This document shows, piece after piece, positions 38,984 through 49,440 of a stretch of 64,000 bases of DNA; the first letter of the stretch is position 1, and each line of letters starts with the position of its first letter. Below the pieces are notes generated by a model. The model was not told the origin of the DNA, searched no databases, and worked only from the letters and a program-made list of their open reading frames with translations. Source of the stretch: [Phialemoniopsis] sp. UDSM-2020 (lineage: Eukaryota > Ascomycota > Sordariomycetes > Thyridiales > Thyridiaceae); assembly GCA_018873225.1 (NCBI GenBank), contig JAEILZ010000005.1, positions 1,178,001 to 1,242,000 on the forward strand, given 5' to 3'. The position numbers were made by a program, and so were the translations under genes.

Positions 38984-39506
38984 GCGGTGGTGGATTTGGC
39001 AATGTACGATTCTTGAAGAAGTTAGATGGCCACCCTGTAAATCGTGGGTGTGTTTGTACAACTAGAAAATGATAGAGCAAGATTTGACAACGCAAGAAGT
39101 ATGCACGTATATTGGTTTGACTGTGCTCAATATCTGGGTTTCTAAGACTCTTTTCGAGTGTTCCCTTGAATTCTCGTTTCATCGTATGCCTCCCTTTCGG
39201 AATGCAATGTCCCTTTCCCTACGACGGGGTGGAGGAAATAGCAGAACCACCATGCAAAACCAGTGTCCTAACGCCATTTCCATGCCTGATATAACGCCGT
39301 TCCCTGTGAGTACCGTCTCCCAGGATGACTCAAGAGGAGTCTGATTGATGCGACTAGGCGCTCTCTCATATGAGTTCGTCAGGCATCTCCAGTGCCTCCT
39401 TTCTAGATTGTCCGACCATTCCTGGCCCTCCTTGCCCCCTGGTTCCGACACAACGCTTGCGCTGGTTACTTTTCTCTTTTCGATGTAAATATATCCGAGA
39501 CAAGGA
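38984..39506. other. Convergent 3' region
   Basis: 523 bp between stop codons of ALG10 and the next minus-strand gene; nothing further recognised. Confidence 0.6.
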
Positions 39507-40004
39507 TCACAGGCTCAGACGGTCGAGGCTTAACCTGTCGCCGCTCTTGACGCGCCTGACGACGCCGAGCTTATAAAACTTTTCCTCGCCGACCGCCGTG
39601 CGCCCGCCGATGTACCACTTGTCGTTGCCCAGGACATCGCGGAACCCTTCGCTGCTACTATCGCTGCCGCGCCGCCTTCCGCTATGCGGTATCGGAATGC
39701 CCGACGTGCCGGTGCCCGCCGTCGTGGCACTGGACTGGTAGTGCGAGCGGTGTTGCTGCGACGCCGACTGCGACTGTGACTGCAGTTGGCTGGCGATGGT
39801 ACCGGGACCGCCAGTCGAGGAGTTGGCGGTGGCGGAGGTCGAATATGATGTTGAGGAAGAGGGTGTGGTGTGCTTGTTGGCGGCCTGCTGCGTTGTGGTG
39901 GAGAGGGACGGCGACTGTTGCCGGAAGGCGGCGAAGAATGTGGAGAGGAAGGCTGGTCTCTGGGAAGGCATCGTGGATGTAGTTTGGCTTGTGGCGGGAG
40001 GCAT
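39507..40004 (-). CDS. Small Ser/Thr/Gln-rich hypothetical protein
   Basis: Single exon, 165 residues, no known domain. The N-terminal half is low-complexity: Ser, Thr and Gln runs such as QLQSQSQSASQQHRSHYQSS. The last about 50 residues look ordered and more constrained: FRDVLGNDKWYIGGRTAVGE, then EKFYKLGVVRRVKSGDRLSL and a final LSL. This C-terminal block looks like one that would be conserved among Sordariomycetes, which I infer from its composition contrast rather than from a search. No signal peptide or membrane segment. ATG at 40004 is used; a second in-frame Met 11 codons later (39971, MPSQRPAFLSTFFAAFR) is an equally good start. Function unknown. Confidence 0.6.
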   Translation of the reverse strand: MPPATSQTTSTMPSQRPAFLSTFFAAFRQQSPSLSTTTQQAANKHTTPSSSTSYSTSATANSSTGGPGTIASQLQSQSQSASQQHRSHYQSSATTAGTGTSGIPIPHSGRRRGSDSSSEGFRDVLGNDKWYIGGRTAVGEEKFYKLGVVRRVKSGDRLSLDRLSL

Positions 40005-42589
40005 ATGGAGAAGAGTGTGTGGTTTTGAAGAAGCCGCTGCTAAGTCGGCTAGTCGACTGTGATGGGGGTTGGTCTCTCGAGGTCCTGCTCAAGAGTGCCC
40101 CCGTGCCGTAGCGTTAGGTGTATCTGTCGCTGCTCGCGGTATGTCGTCAATACCAGCCTCGATCTTCGTTATCCCGATGACATCTAGTCGCGCGATTAGA
40201 CGGTGGTAGTAGTAGCCGTCGGTGTCGTCGTCGATGATGAATAGATATCCCCGCAGCCTGTGCGACGCTGTAAGACCTCGGAGATCGCAAGAAGTGAAGT
40301 CGCTTTTGAGAATGGTCCGCGATGGGCGAAACGTCAGATGTCGAAAGTAGTGGAAGAGAGGAACGCGGGGTTGGTAGTGGGAATATAATAGCGTGGAAAA
40401 AATGACTGACGGCGGCGTCGGCGACAGACACTTTGAGTCGAAGATGCGAAATCCTGACGTCGAGGGGCATCTGGGCGGCGTATGGGCATATGGCCGCCGC
40501 GCCCTCCTCGGCCAATCCCGGGAGACGGGGGAGCCAGTCAGTGGCTGCGGCGCTGTGGGGCCTGCCACACCTCGCCCAAAGCCAAACCCTGGCAAGCCTG
40601 GAACCCGGATGGGGGACCACTGGGGGGTTCGTTGTTTAGGTGGTCTGCCTTCTGTAATGAGTGGCCTGCGATAGGCTCGCAACGGGGCACTGATGGGCTC
40701 GGCGTCGTCCCCGCCCCAGCGGCTACGTCCACTAACCGGCGCCGCTTTGCTGCTGACTTTTGGCGGAGGGTTGGCAGCCTGCAAGGCATCACATCACTTA
40801 TCGGTAGTGGAATAACGCATCCATGCGCATTCAAGACCCCCCGCTATCTGATCTAAAGTATGGACATCCCGACTCTCTCGCTCAATGATATTTTTCACTT
40901 GATGGCAACGTCAATTCTGGGATGATGTAATTCGAATAACAATGATCAAGCTCCCGGGCGAAGAGCAGAAATCGAGATCCCGCTGCAGGATCCATGGAAA
41001 ACCAACATCCCGCTGAGCCACGAGCTATTCTAGCTCCTGCACCAACCTGACTCGGGCAACCGGGGATGGGGGATGAGAGGGATGGATCATGTCCTGTAAC
41101 AACTCGCGACCTTTGGCGCTGTTGATCCTTTCCCCAGACTTGCCAAACAATGCTACCACAGCACACACACTCTTATGCACCATGGAGCTGAACATGATCT
41201 GATATCTCCTCTGCAACCCTCCCCCACGGCCCATCGTGGAGGGGTTCGACGAGCAGACATACTTTCCAAATGCAGGGCTGGTTGTCCGTTTAGGAACCAG
41301 GACCAAGCTCGGTATTGAGAACGTGGTGAGAGGGTTTGCAGAGCCCAGAGTTCCGTGGAGATGGGTACTTTCTCTGCCACGCTACGGCTCTGCAACCCCC
41401 TCCATCACGGCTCCTCATGTTTAGCGTTGCCGTTACATGCCGTTGACACCCGTCACTTGTGCAATGCGGGGGATAGTGATGCTATTGCTCACTCGAAATA
41501 TCAGACCACCATCCACGTAGCAATGCTAACGGGTTTGAAGGCAGCAATGGAATCCTGGATTTGGGATTTAGAGTTACCTGCATCCGGTCATGGTGCATTT
41601 CATGAATGTGCCCAATTAAGTAATGCAGCATGCAGGCGAGCTGTTCTGGAAGGTTTATGCGGCACTCACCACATCAGATGTCTGTGGAAGTGCAGAGGAG
41701 TCCCAGTCGGTCCGTTTGCACGAACCAAGCACCATTAAAAGACTACAGCAGGCCTACCACCACATTGTTGAAGACTTTGGTGGTGCTGGCAGTTGCAACT
41801 TTCTGTGTCACATGCTTTTGTTTTGCCCAGCTTCAAAAATATCACTACTGGGGCTGCCAAACTACATTACCTAGATACCTTCATATGCCACTATGGGAAC
41901 AAATCCGAGAATAGATACATGAACGGACAAGGGCTATGTTTCTAGGCTATAGACTTGCTTGTTTGTACGATGCCTCAATCGGACCCTAATGCTCGCTGTC
42001 GACTTGGATAGTCATTCATCTCAGGCACAATGAATCTCAGCACCCGAGAACACAGGAGAGGAATACTTGTCGTTGCAGATCACAGGCCAAAGGTTCTGAA
42101 TGAAACAATTTAAGATCATAGTAATTGTAGGCGAGCCTTGTGCTGCCTGTAGGACCACGGATTTTTGTTCGCAAAAAGGACAGAAAGATATAGGTACTGA
42201 TAATTGAAACATTTATTCTGTTGGCCATGTCACTTACAGCACGTCTGAGCGATCTGCATATGAAGATATCGTTCATCTCAGCATTGAAAGAATTAATCAG
42301 TTCCTTCTGTTTCAATATCCTGCTCTAGAAAAGAAACCATACACGGCAAGCTTCAACATATCAACACGGGAGCACATTTGGTGTTGACCACATGAAAAGG
42401 CCTGGCGGGTAAATGTGGGTCAAACCCAGAAAGTCTCTCAAAGCTGGCACAGCTTGGCAGAGCTACCTCCCCTTCACTTCAGCCTCCAGCTTCCACTCCA
42501 CAGCGCGAATCGCAAAGTGGTGATGAGCAGGTGACAAAGGACGGGCGCACTCATCTTCCATCACCCTCGTAGCACTTTCCTCCAAAGCC
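40005..42589. other. Long intergenic region, hypothetical gene to MED4
   Basis: 2.59 kb between divergent starts. The first about 800 bp is GC-rich with overlapping open frames on both strands, none with recognisable motifs. The remainder has short frames only. No tRNA, transposon terminal repeat or long direct repeat was recognised. Confidence 0.45.
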
Positions 42590-43722
42590 ATGGACAAAGC
42601 CATAGACGCCCGCTTCGAGCGGGTCGAAAAGGCCCTGACGACCCTCATCGACTCGATCGCCAAGTACAACCCGTCCATGGCCGTGGCAAACGACCTCGCC
42701 ATCGCCGACGCCGAGCTCAGCAAGGGCCTAGCAGAGCGTATGTCGACCCCTTTCCTTACCATACCCGCGCAGCTGCTAAAGTAGAAGATACAGTCCAGGT
42801 CCACCAAAACAACCACCTCCGCATCCAGGCCATGCGCGCCGAGATCGCCGCCGCCGACGCGCGCATCAAGGCCGCCATCTCGGGCCTCGCCGCCACGCGC
42901 CGCGACATCACCTCGACCCAAGTCACTGCCGACGACGACGACGCCGACGGCAGCAGCAACGCGGGCAACGAGGTGCAGTACCGCGACCTGCTCAGTTACG
43001 CCCGCCGCATCAGCAAAACCACCCTGCCCGCCTCAGGTGTCACAAACGGCCTGCCCTCTGCCACTTTCGACACCACCGCCGACGCGTCCCCCGCCGCAGC
43101 GGCGCCCGGGTCCTCCGTCTCGCACACACCAGCCGACACCGCGACAGCAGCCCAGACCCCAGCCGCAGCAGCAGGAGCAGTCGCAGGCACGCCCGGCGGC
43201 GCAAACGGCGCGCCGCAGACCCCCTCCGCCGCCGCCGCCCAGCCGCCCGACATGTACGCCAGCGCCTTCGCCCAGCAGCAGGCGTCCATCAACGCCCCGG
43301 CCCTGCCGGAGCACATGGCGGGCTACCTCAACCCCAACGCGGGCGCCGTGTTCGTGCCCTGGCCGAGCGAGCCGCAGGTGCGCACGGGCTCGCTGGCGAC
43401 GAACCAGGACCTCGCGGACCGGGGCGTCGACGCGCGCGGGTTCGACCCCGAGGAGGAGGCGCGGCGCAAGGAGGCTGAGCGGCTCGCCGAGGAGGAGCGC
43501 AAGGAGGCTGAGCGCGCGGCGCGCGAGGAGGAAGAGCGCCGGATGCGCGAGGAGCGGGAGCGCCGGCGTAGGGCGGCTGAGCAGGCGCGCGAGCGTGAGA
43601 TCGAGACGTGGCGCCGGGATAGCATGGCTGAGGGAGGAGCGCCTAGGCCCGGTGGTGCTGCGAGCGGGGAGAAGAAGCAGTTCCAATTCTTTGGCGACAT
43701 GGATGACGATGACGAGGATTAG
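42590..43722 (+). CDS. MED4: Mediator complex subunit Med4
   Basis: Two exons, 42590-42737 and 42794-43722, encoding 358 residues. Med4 is a core subunit of the Mediator middle module that links activators to RNA polymerase II. An N-terminal coiled-coil (about residues 1-110, from MDKAIDARFERVEKAL through QVHQNNHLRIQAMRAEIAAA) precedes the conserved EVQYRDLLSYARRISKTTLP block. An Ala/Pro-rich linker follows. Then comes the family's second signature, MAGYLNPNAGAVFVPWPSEP with VRTGSLATNQDL. The C-terminal about 90 residues form a highly charged Glu/Arg helix (EEARRKEAERLAEEERKEAE) ending in an acidic tail FFGDMDDDDED. The intron is 56 nt with a GTATGT donor and CAG acceptor. Confidence 0.9.
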
Positions 43723-44007
43723 GGCTCTTGTCGTGTACTTTGAAGGACGAGTTCTCAATAGAGCATCGACAATACAGATGGACAGCTTGAAAGCACAAGA
43801 AGCAAAGATTGTCCGCTGTTATCAGGACGCAAGAGTTGGGTTTAAAAGTCTTCAAACATTGTATGAGCGTCTCTACGGGTAGACACTCCCCAAATTCTAC
43901 AAGAATTACAAGCCAATGCGCTGTTCATAAATGCACATGTTCTTCTATAATACATGGTATCTTCATCTTCATTCTTTTTGGTTCGCCACATGCCATCAAA
44001 TCCCCTT

Positions 44008-45992
44008 TTAGTCAATCTTGATCGACGAGTAGATCTTCCTGGTGAACCACCAGCTAGAGAAGAAGCCAATGGAGCCTGTACGCGTTTGTCAGTAATAGTC
44101 TTCGGAGCGAGATCATGTAGATAGGACTGACCAGTCAGGATAAAGAACAGGAAGCTGATCAGGGCGCTGTATCCGATGTACAGCACGCTGCCAGACAGGC
44201 TGCCAAACTTGAGCTTGCTGACCCAGTAGATCATGGCATTGGCAAAAATGTAAGCAGCGCTCATGCCTGCCGCGAGGAAGGCGCGCCACTGCCAGTGGTA
44301 GTTCTCGGCGCAGAGCAGGAAGTAGACCATGAGGACGGTCACGGCCGCGCAGGTGATGATCATCAGGCCGTAGCAGAGGAAGAGGAAGCCAAACATGTAG
44401 TAGATCTTGCTGAACCAGATGGAGCTCATGATGAAGTAGAGCTCGACAAAGATGGCACCAAACGGCAGAATGCCCACGAGGAGCATGCTCGGGACGGGCT
44501 TGAGGTAGGTGGTGGTCGGAGGGATCTGGCGAGGGATCTGGTTCGTGTGCACGGGGGCCTCGATGGCAGGGGCGCGGAAACCGAAGTAAGAGCCTGCGAC
44601 GGAGAGCGGCACGGAGAAGACGAACCAGATGCCGACAATAACGATCATGGTCGTGAGGGGAACAGCTCCGCTAGACTGCTTGGCCCAGAGGAACAGGTTG
44701 AGGAAGAAGAAGGTGGAGAAGACAATGCCGGGGACAAGGAGCGGCGTCAGGGCGATGTTCATCTTCCACTTCTCGCCATTGAAGCTCTTGTACACACGAG
44801 CCGAGGCGTAGCCGCCGATGAATCCGAGGACAGTGTACAGAAGGACCATGATGGTGCCGAGCGACCCACGGTTAGAGGGAGAGAGGAAACCGAGCAGCGC
44901 AAAGGCAATGGTAAAGCCAGTCATGACAAAGAGCTGAGCGCCATTGCCAAGGAAAATAGACAGGAGAAGAGGGTGGGTAGGCGTCCGGAAGACATCGCCG
45001 TGGACCAGCTTCCAACCCGAGTCCTCCTGCACGCCATCCTCGAGAGCAGAAGTTCCCGAGAGGTCGTCGAGGTTGATCTGGTCCAGGCGGTTGTACCGTG
45101 CGATGTCCTTCCTGAGCGTCCGGACTAAGACGGACATGACTGTCAGAACCAGGAAGACGACAATAATGGCCGAGTTGACGAGGGAGAACCAGTGGATCTT
45201 GGGGTCGAAGACGTGGAGGTACTTATCCCATCGCGTCGCCCAAGCAGTCTTGGAGGGGACCCAATAGACGCTGTAGGTGAACTGTACATTGGTCTTCCCT
45301 TTCGGGTCGAGGCTGAGCGTAGAATGCTGGACGCTGCAGTCGACCTTGCCGTCGTACTTGACAGACTCGGGCTGAACAAGCACACCGACAACCCTGAGCT
45401 GATCAGCATTCTTGCTGACCTCGTGGTACTCGACAATGATATCATAGTGGTTGTTGAAGATGATGTTGTTGTTCTCGTCGTCCTGCCCGATCAAGAAACC
45501 GGGGCTGTAGAACTCGGTGTCGGTGAGCTCGTCGACGATCTGCTGACCAGCAGGGAGCCCATCGACCAGCCAGTTCAGACTGTAGCCATTTTGAATCTGG
45601 TTGTTGATGAAGTCGGCTTGTGCCTCTTCATAGTCGACTGCGCATAATTGCTTGCAGGTTTCATTCTGTGCCATCTTGAGCTCAAAGGGAGAGGTCTTGA
45701 TCCTGTCTCCAAATAGGATGCTGCCCAAACTTTCGCCGACATTCTGGGGACCGTCCTTGGGCTGACAGAAGCCGAACAACGGGTGGTAGTAGTCATACGA
45801 GACCACAGAGTGCAGCATGGTGTCCTGAGGCGATGCTATCGGCTTTATCGTGTTGACGTTGAGAGGTACGAGATCGCCAGGCTTGTAAGATGTTGGCGCG
45901 ACACCTGGCAGGTAGAACGCAGACGCGAGCTGTGGGAGGAGGGAGGCGACCAGCGCCGTGGACGCTGCGGCTGCCGTTTGTTTTCTCGCCAT
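44008..45992 (-). CDS. Transmembrane 9 superfamily protein (Emp70/TMN type)
   Basis: Two exons, 45992-44132 and 44075-44008, giving 642 residues. TM9SF proteins act in Golgi/endosomal sorting of membrane proteins. The sequence shows a signal peptide (about residues 1-25, ending ASAFYLPG) and a long luminal domain with YDYYHPLFGFCQP and ESLGSILFGDRI. FTYSVYWVPSKTAWATRWDKYL precedes the first membrane helix at about 285. Eight further helices follow. Family blocks HGDVFRTPTHPLLLSIFLGN, FNGEKWKMNIALTPLLVPG and SIWFSKIYYMFGFLFLCYG are present. Read-through of the last intron would give a longer unrelated tail. Splicing at GTCAGT/CAG instead yields the standard end GFFSSWWFTRKIYSSIKID, whose C-terminal KxD is the COPI-binding Golgi retention signal of this family. 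The paralogue (Emp70, Tmn2, Tmn3) is not resolved. Confidence 0.93.
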
Positions 45993-46639
45993 CTTGGCAG
46001 AGTTCGATGCTTGTGAAGGAGCAGTGTCGAGCTGGGAACGGAGACGAGGATGCAGTCTCGCCAGAGAGAGGCTCTCTGACTAGAGTGACGAAAGCCCTTT
46101 TCGCACTACAGGGGAGGGTGATGTCGCGCAATTGGATTCTTAGCCAATGTCAAGCAGACATCAAAAAGAGGTCTTCAAGCCAAAACCCCGACTAGTGTTG
46201 TTCGGGCTAGAAGAGGTCTTTCAAAGGTTGGTAGTGTGAGGTGAGGGAGAGATGACGAGGGGGGAGCTGTTGGGGAGCTTGGACAGGTTGTCCAGACAAG
46301 CCGCGATGGCAGTGCAGGCCAGGCAGGCGTAATTATTCTGAAATTAGCTTAGTCACACAAACCAGGTTGGCATCTTCTGGTATGACCCACCTCGAAACGG
46401 GCAGCTTCTGTGCTGTAACAGTCTGAAAATAGCACTAAATCCCAAAGCCAGCAGTGACAGCTACAGAACCAGCCAGGGGCGGAATCACCCCCTGCTTTAT
46501 CAATAGTGGGCCCACCTCTTATCGTCGGCTGGCCCCAGAAAAAAAGTTGGAGGCAGAAAATATTTGGTCTTCAATTCAACCATGCATTTCTGAAGAGGGG
46601 TCGTTCGCTTCCTTCATTCTACATTCAGACCCAACGATC
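45993..46639. other. Divergent promoter region, TM9SF / LCP5
   Basis: 647 bp between start codons. The LCP5 frame stays open upstream of its ATG, but no earlier ATG with coding character is evident. No defined element recognised. Confidence 0.5.
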
Positions 46640-47761
46640 ATGGCAGCACCGGCCAGTCTCCCAGCTCTGCTGGACTCTCTGACACAGTCACTGACCTCTG
46701 CGTCTGAGGCAGCGCCCAAGTTGTCCAGTCTCGCACCTCCCAAGGACGGCCTGTCACTCCTTGATGTGAAGAACGATCTACTACTCTCATACCTACAAAA
46801 TCTCGTCTTCCTTATCCTCCTCAAACTACGCAACTCACGAGACGGCGCTTCCAATAAGGAGGATGCTTCAGAATTGAACGATAGCCTTGTCAAGAAGCTG
46901 GTTGAACTCAGATTATACATCGAAAAGGGCGTCCGTCCACTGGAGGAGAAGCTGCGGTACCAGATCGAGAAAGCGCTTCGAGCCGCTGACGATGCCGAAA
47001 GAAATGCACAGGCAGCTGAGGCTGCTAAAAACGAAAATGAGGAAGACGAAGAAGAAGAGGAGTCAGGATCAGGATCCGACGACGACTCCGAGGTCGAGGG
47101 GGACAACGAGCAGTTTGCAGATCTGAAGAAATCCCTGCCCAACCGCGCTGCATTTGTCAAGCCCTCGACTGGCGTATCACAAGAGGCTTCGGAGAAGTCT
47201 GACGGCATCTACCGCCCACCCAAGATTGCACCTACCGTCATGCCCACGACGGAGCGAAAAGAGAGATCAGAGCGTCGTCCGCTCAAGTCCGCGACCATGG
47301 ACGAGTTTATTGCCGACGAGCTCTCCACCGCACCTTCTGCCCAACCTAGCATCGGCACCAATATTGGTGGCTTTGGCCGGACTATGAAGACTGCCTCACA
47401 ACGCAAGGAGGAAGATGAGCGCCGTGACTACGAAGAGCGCAACTTTGTTCGTCTGCCCAAGGCGAGCAAGGAAGACCGGGCCAAGAAGGCCAAGGCTGAG
47501 GGTCGCAGCAAGCGCATGAACTTTGGCGGTGAGGAGTGGCGCGAGCTGGGCGAAGGCGTGGACAGGATTCACCGCCTTACCAAGACCAAGGGCTCCGGTG
47601 GCGGCACCAGGGCGCTTCTTGACAAGAGTCGGAAGCGCGGTATCGAGACGGTCGATGGACCCAGGGGTAGCGGCGCCGACAGTGCCGAGATTGGCGACAG
47701 GTACAACAAGCGCTTGAAGGTGCAGGAGATGGGCAGGAGGGACAGGGGCAAGAGGCGCTAG
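46640..47761 (+). CDS. LCP5: U3 snoRNP-associated protein Lcp5/neuroguidin (Sas10/Utp3/C1D family)
   Basis: Single exon, 373 residues; ATG at 46640 begins MAAPASLPALLDSLTQSLTS. Lcp5 is a nucleolar factor of the small-subunit processome needed for early 18S rRNA maturation. The N-terminal Sas10/Utp3/C1D domain (about 5-110) includes LSLLDVKNDLLLSYLQNLVF and VKKLVELRLYIEKGVRPLEE, followed by LRYQIEKAL. A strongly acidic stretch, EEDEEEEESGSGSDDDSEVE, comes next (about 135-160). The C-terminal half is basic and conserved: YRPPKIAPTVMP, RDYEERNFVRLPKASKEDRA and DRIHRLTKTK, ending in RRDRGKRR, a plausible nucleolar signal. Its stop lies only 67 bp from the stop of the convergent UstYa-like gene. 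Confidence 0.9.
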   Translation: MAAPASLPALLDSLTQSLTSASEAAPKLSSLAPPKDGLSLLDVKNDLLLSYLQNLVFLILLKLRNSRDGASNKEDASELNDSLVKKLVELRLYIEKGVRPLEEKLRYQIEKALRAADDAERNAQAAEAAKNENEEDEEEEESGSGSDDDSEVEGDNEQFADLKKSLPNRAAFVKPSTGVSQEASEKSDGIYRPPKIAPTVMPTTERKERSERRPLKSATMDEFIADELSTAPSAQPSIGTNIGGFGRTMKTASQRKEEDERRDYEERNFVRLPKASKEDRAKKAKAEGRSKRMNFGGEEWRELGEGVDRIHRLTKTKGSGGGTRALLDKSRKRGIETVDGPRGSGADSAEIGDRYNKRLKVQEMGRRDRGKRR

Positions 47762-47828
47762 ATTTGACATCACACGATACCCACGACCAGAGTAAATACA
47801 CTTTTCCATTTGGTGCCCAATTGGTACT

Positions 47829-48811
47829 CTATACCCAGACCATATCATTCGCCCGGTTGTCTTCTAAGTATTGGTAAATCTGACCATAGTCCTTGCAGAC
47901 ATGCTTCGCATCCCAGCCGTCGCTGCCCATAACTCCGTCAGGGAAAGTCGTAGCCTGGCCTTCAAGGGCGGTGTCACCACAGCACAAGATGCTCTGCCGG
48001 AGGTACTCGAAGCAGTGGCCGAGATGCCACACTTTATCCTCGGGCACCTTACTCGGGTCGGTGCTATATCCGGAAAACACCTCAACCATTGCATGCTACA
48101 ACACAGGTCAGCAACGGAGAGACAATGAGCAGTCGCAGTTTGTCTTACCAGGCAATGGAGTTGATGCGTCACTGACGTCGTAAACACCGTAGTGCTATTG
48201 AAACCCTCGAGCGGTGTGGGCAGATTGTTGTACTTCTCGGGGTGCTCGACCTTGACGTAGCCAAGGCCCTCTGTCACGGACAGATTAGCTAACGAGATTT
48301 CACACACGACTTTTTCGCCGTAGGATGACTCACTGGGTACAAGATCGAGCCATTTTTGTCTCACAGCATCTGTGAAGAACTCGGACGCGTTCTGCGGCGC
48401 GTAGGAGAAGTCGGGGACGAAGGTCTTGATCTGCTGCGCCACTGTGACAGGACAGATTAGTCAATGAAAGCCCTTGAGATAACAAACGTATGGCAACGTA
48501 CCTCTCGGAATGAATCCAGTCATGTCCCCAGCGCCCTCGAATGTCTGACACCGCTGAGACGTGACCCATTGTCGCTCTAGGAGCAAGCCAAGGATGACCA
48601 GTAGGAGCGTCGTGTCTAGTAGCCATCGCCATCTCCTCAAAGCGGTGGACAAGCTCGATTTTGATGATCGGCTTTCTCTCAGCTCTTTCCATGATTCGAC
48701 CTGACGGCCCATCAATGATTCGCCTGCATCGTCGGAGCCAGTGTGTCGCGCGTATTGTTCTTGGTCGTCGCCAAGGCTCCTATATGGCTGTGCTGACTGT
48801 GACTTCGCCAT
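47829..48811 (-). CDS. UstYa-like (DUF3328) protein, four exons
   Basis: Exons 48811-48502, 48441-48334, 48270-48149 and 48095-47829, giving 268 residues. UstYa-family proteins are membrane-anchored oxidative enzymes, best known from cyclising ribosomal peptides (ustiloxin, phomopsin, asperipin) and from other secondary pathways. Seen here: a cytosolic N-terminus with many charged residues, one membrane helix (about 66-82, WLLDTTLLLVILGLLLE), and then the luminal domain. Both diagnostic HxxHC motifs are present, as HQLHC at the end of exon 3 and HLGHC before FEYLRQSILCCGDTALE. The C-terminal WDAKHVCKDYGQIYQYLED is also typical. No recognisable secondary-metabolite core enzyme is adjacent, so the substrate is unknown. 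The two nearest right-hand neighbours are an LGLW membrane protein and a repeat protein. Confidence 0.88.
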
Positions 48812-49440
48812 CCCGTGTGTATTGAAATTTGCAACTCGTTGTTAGAATAAAGTTTTTACTTTGATTCCTGAAATTATTTCCGGTTCAGGTTCATGGGTTG
48901 TCAGAAGATATCTCTGACATGCGATGCATGGGGCCTTGGCAACAACCCCTGAGATGTGAAACGAGACCGCGTGGAGACTGCGAAACATGAAACCAAGGTC
49001 CGCGAATCCATCTCGTTGACGATCCCTGGGCATACAGGATGTGCGGCCATGCCGAAATCAAGTTTAGAAACAGTAGGCGAATGCAAAGAACTTTGAAGCC
49101 TGGTCTGACTAGCCGCTGGGCTCGAGGTCAAGCCTTGAAGTCTTCAAAACTCTCCGGCAAAGGGCTGGTGGAGTTGGTCTACCGCAATTCTCACAACTTG
49201 GATCGGAAAATGTCTATGTATCTCTTAGATACTGGTTTTAGGGTCATTTTAGTGGTGTCGGATCAACTATGTTCAAATGGATTGCTTTCAAGAAACAGAA
49301 TAAAGGTATAAAGGAATACATGAGTATTGCTCAGAGGAAATCAAATTTAAATACGAGCAATCGAGTAAGAACATTCTATTGTATTCTCCTCCTCATGTCC
49401 TTGTTATAAATATCTAGATATCCGGTAAAGACCGGCTCTC
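48812..49440. other. Intergenic, UstYa-like to LGLW gene
   Basis: 629 bp holding the upstream region of the UstYa-like gene and the 3' end of the next gene on the same strand. No gene or repeat recognised. Confidence 0.55.

Noticed and set aside
40393..40856. Overlapping plus- and minus-strand frames around 40.1-40.8 kb
   Set aside because: They are open because the DNA is GC-rich; no start context, intron borders or motif supports a gene.
46454..46639. Upstream extension of the LCP5 frame
   Set aside because: The frame is open, but the conserved family start coincides with the ATG at 46640; the added residues look like translated leader.
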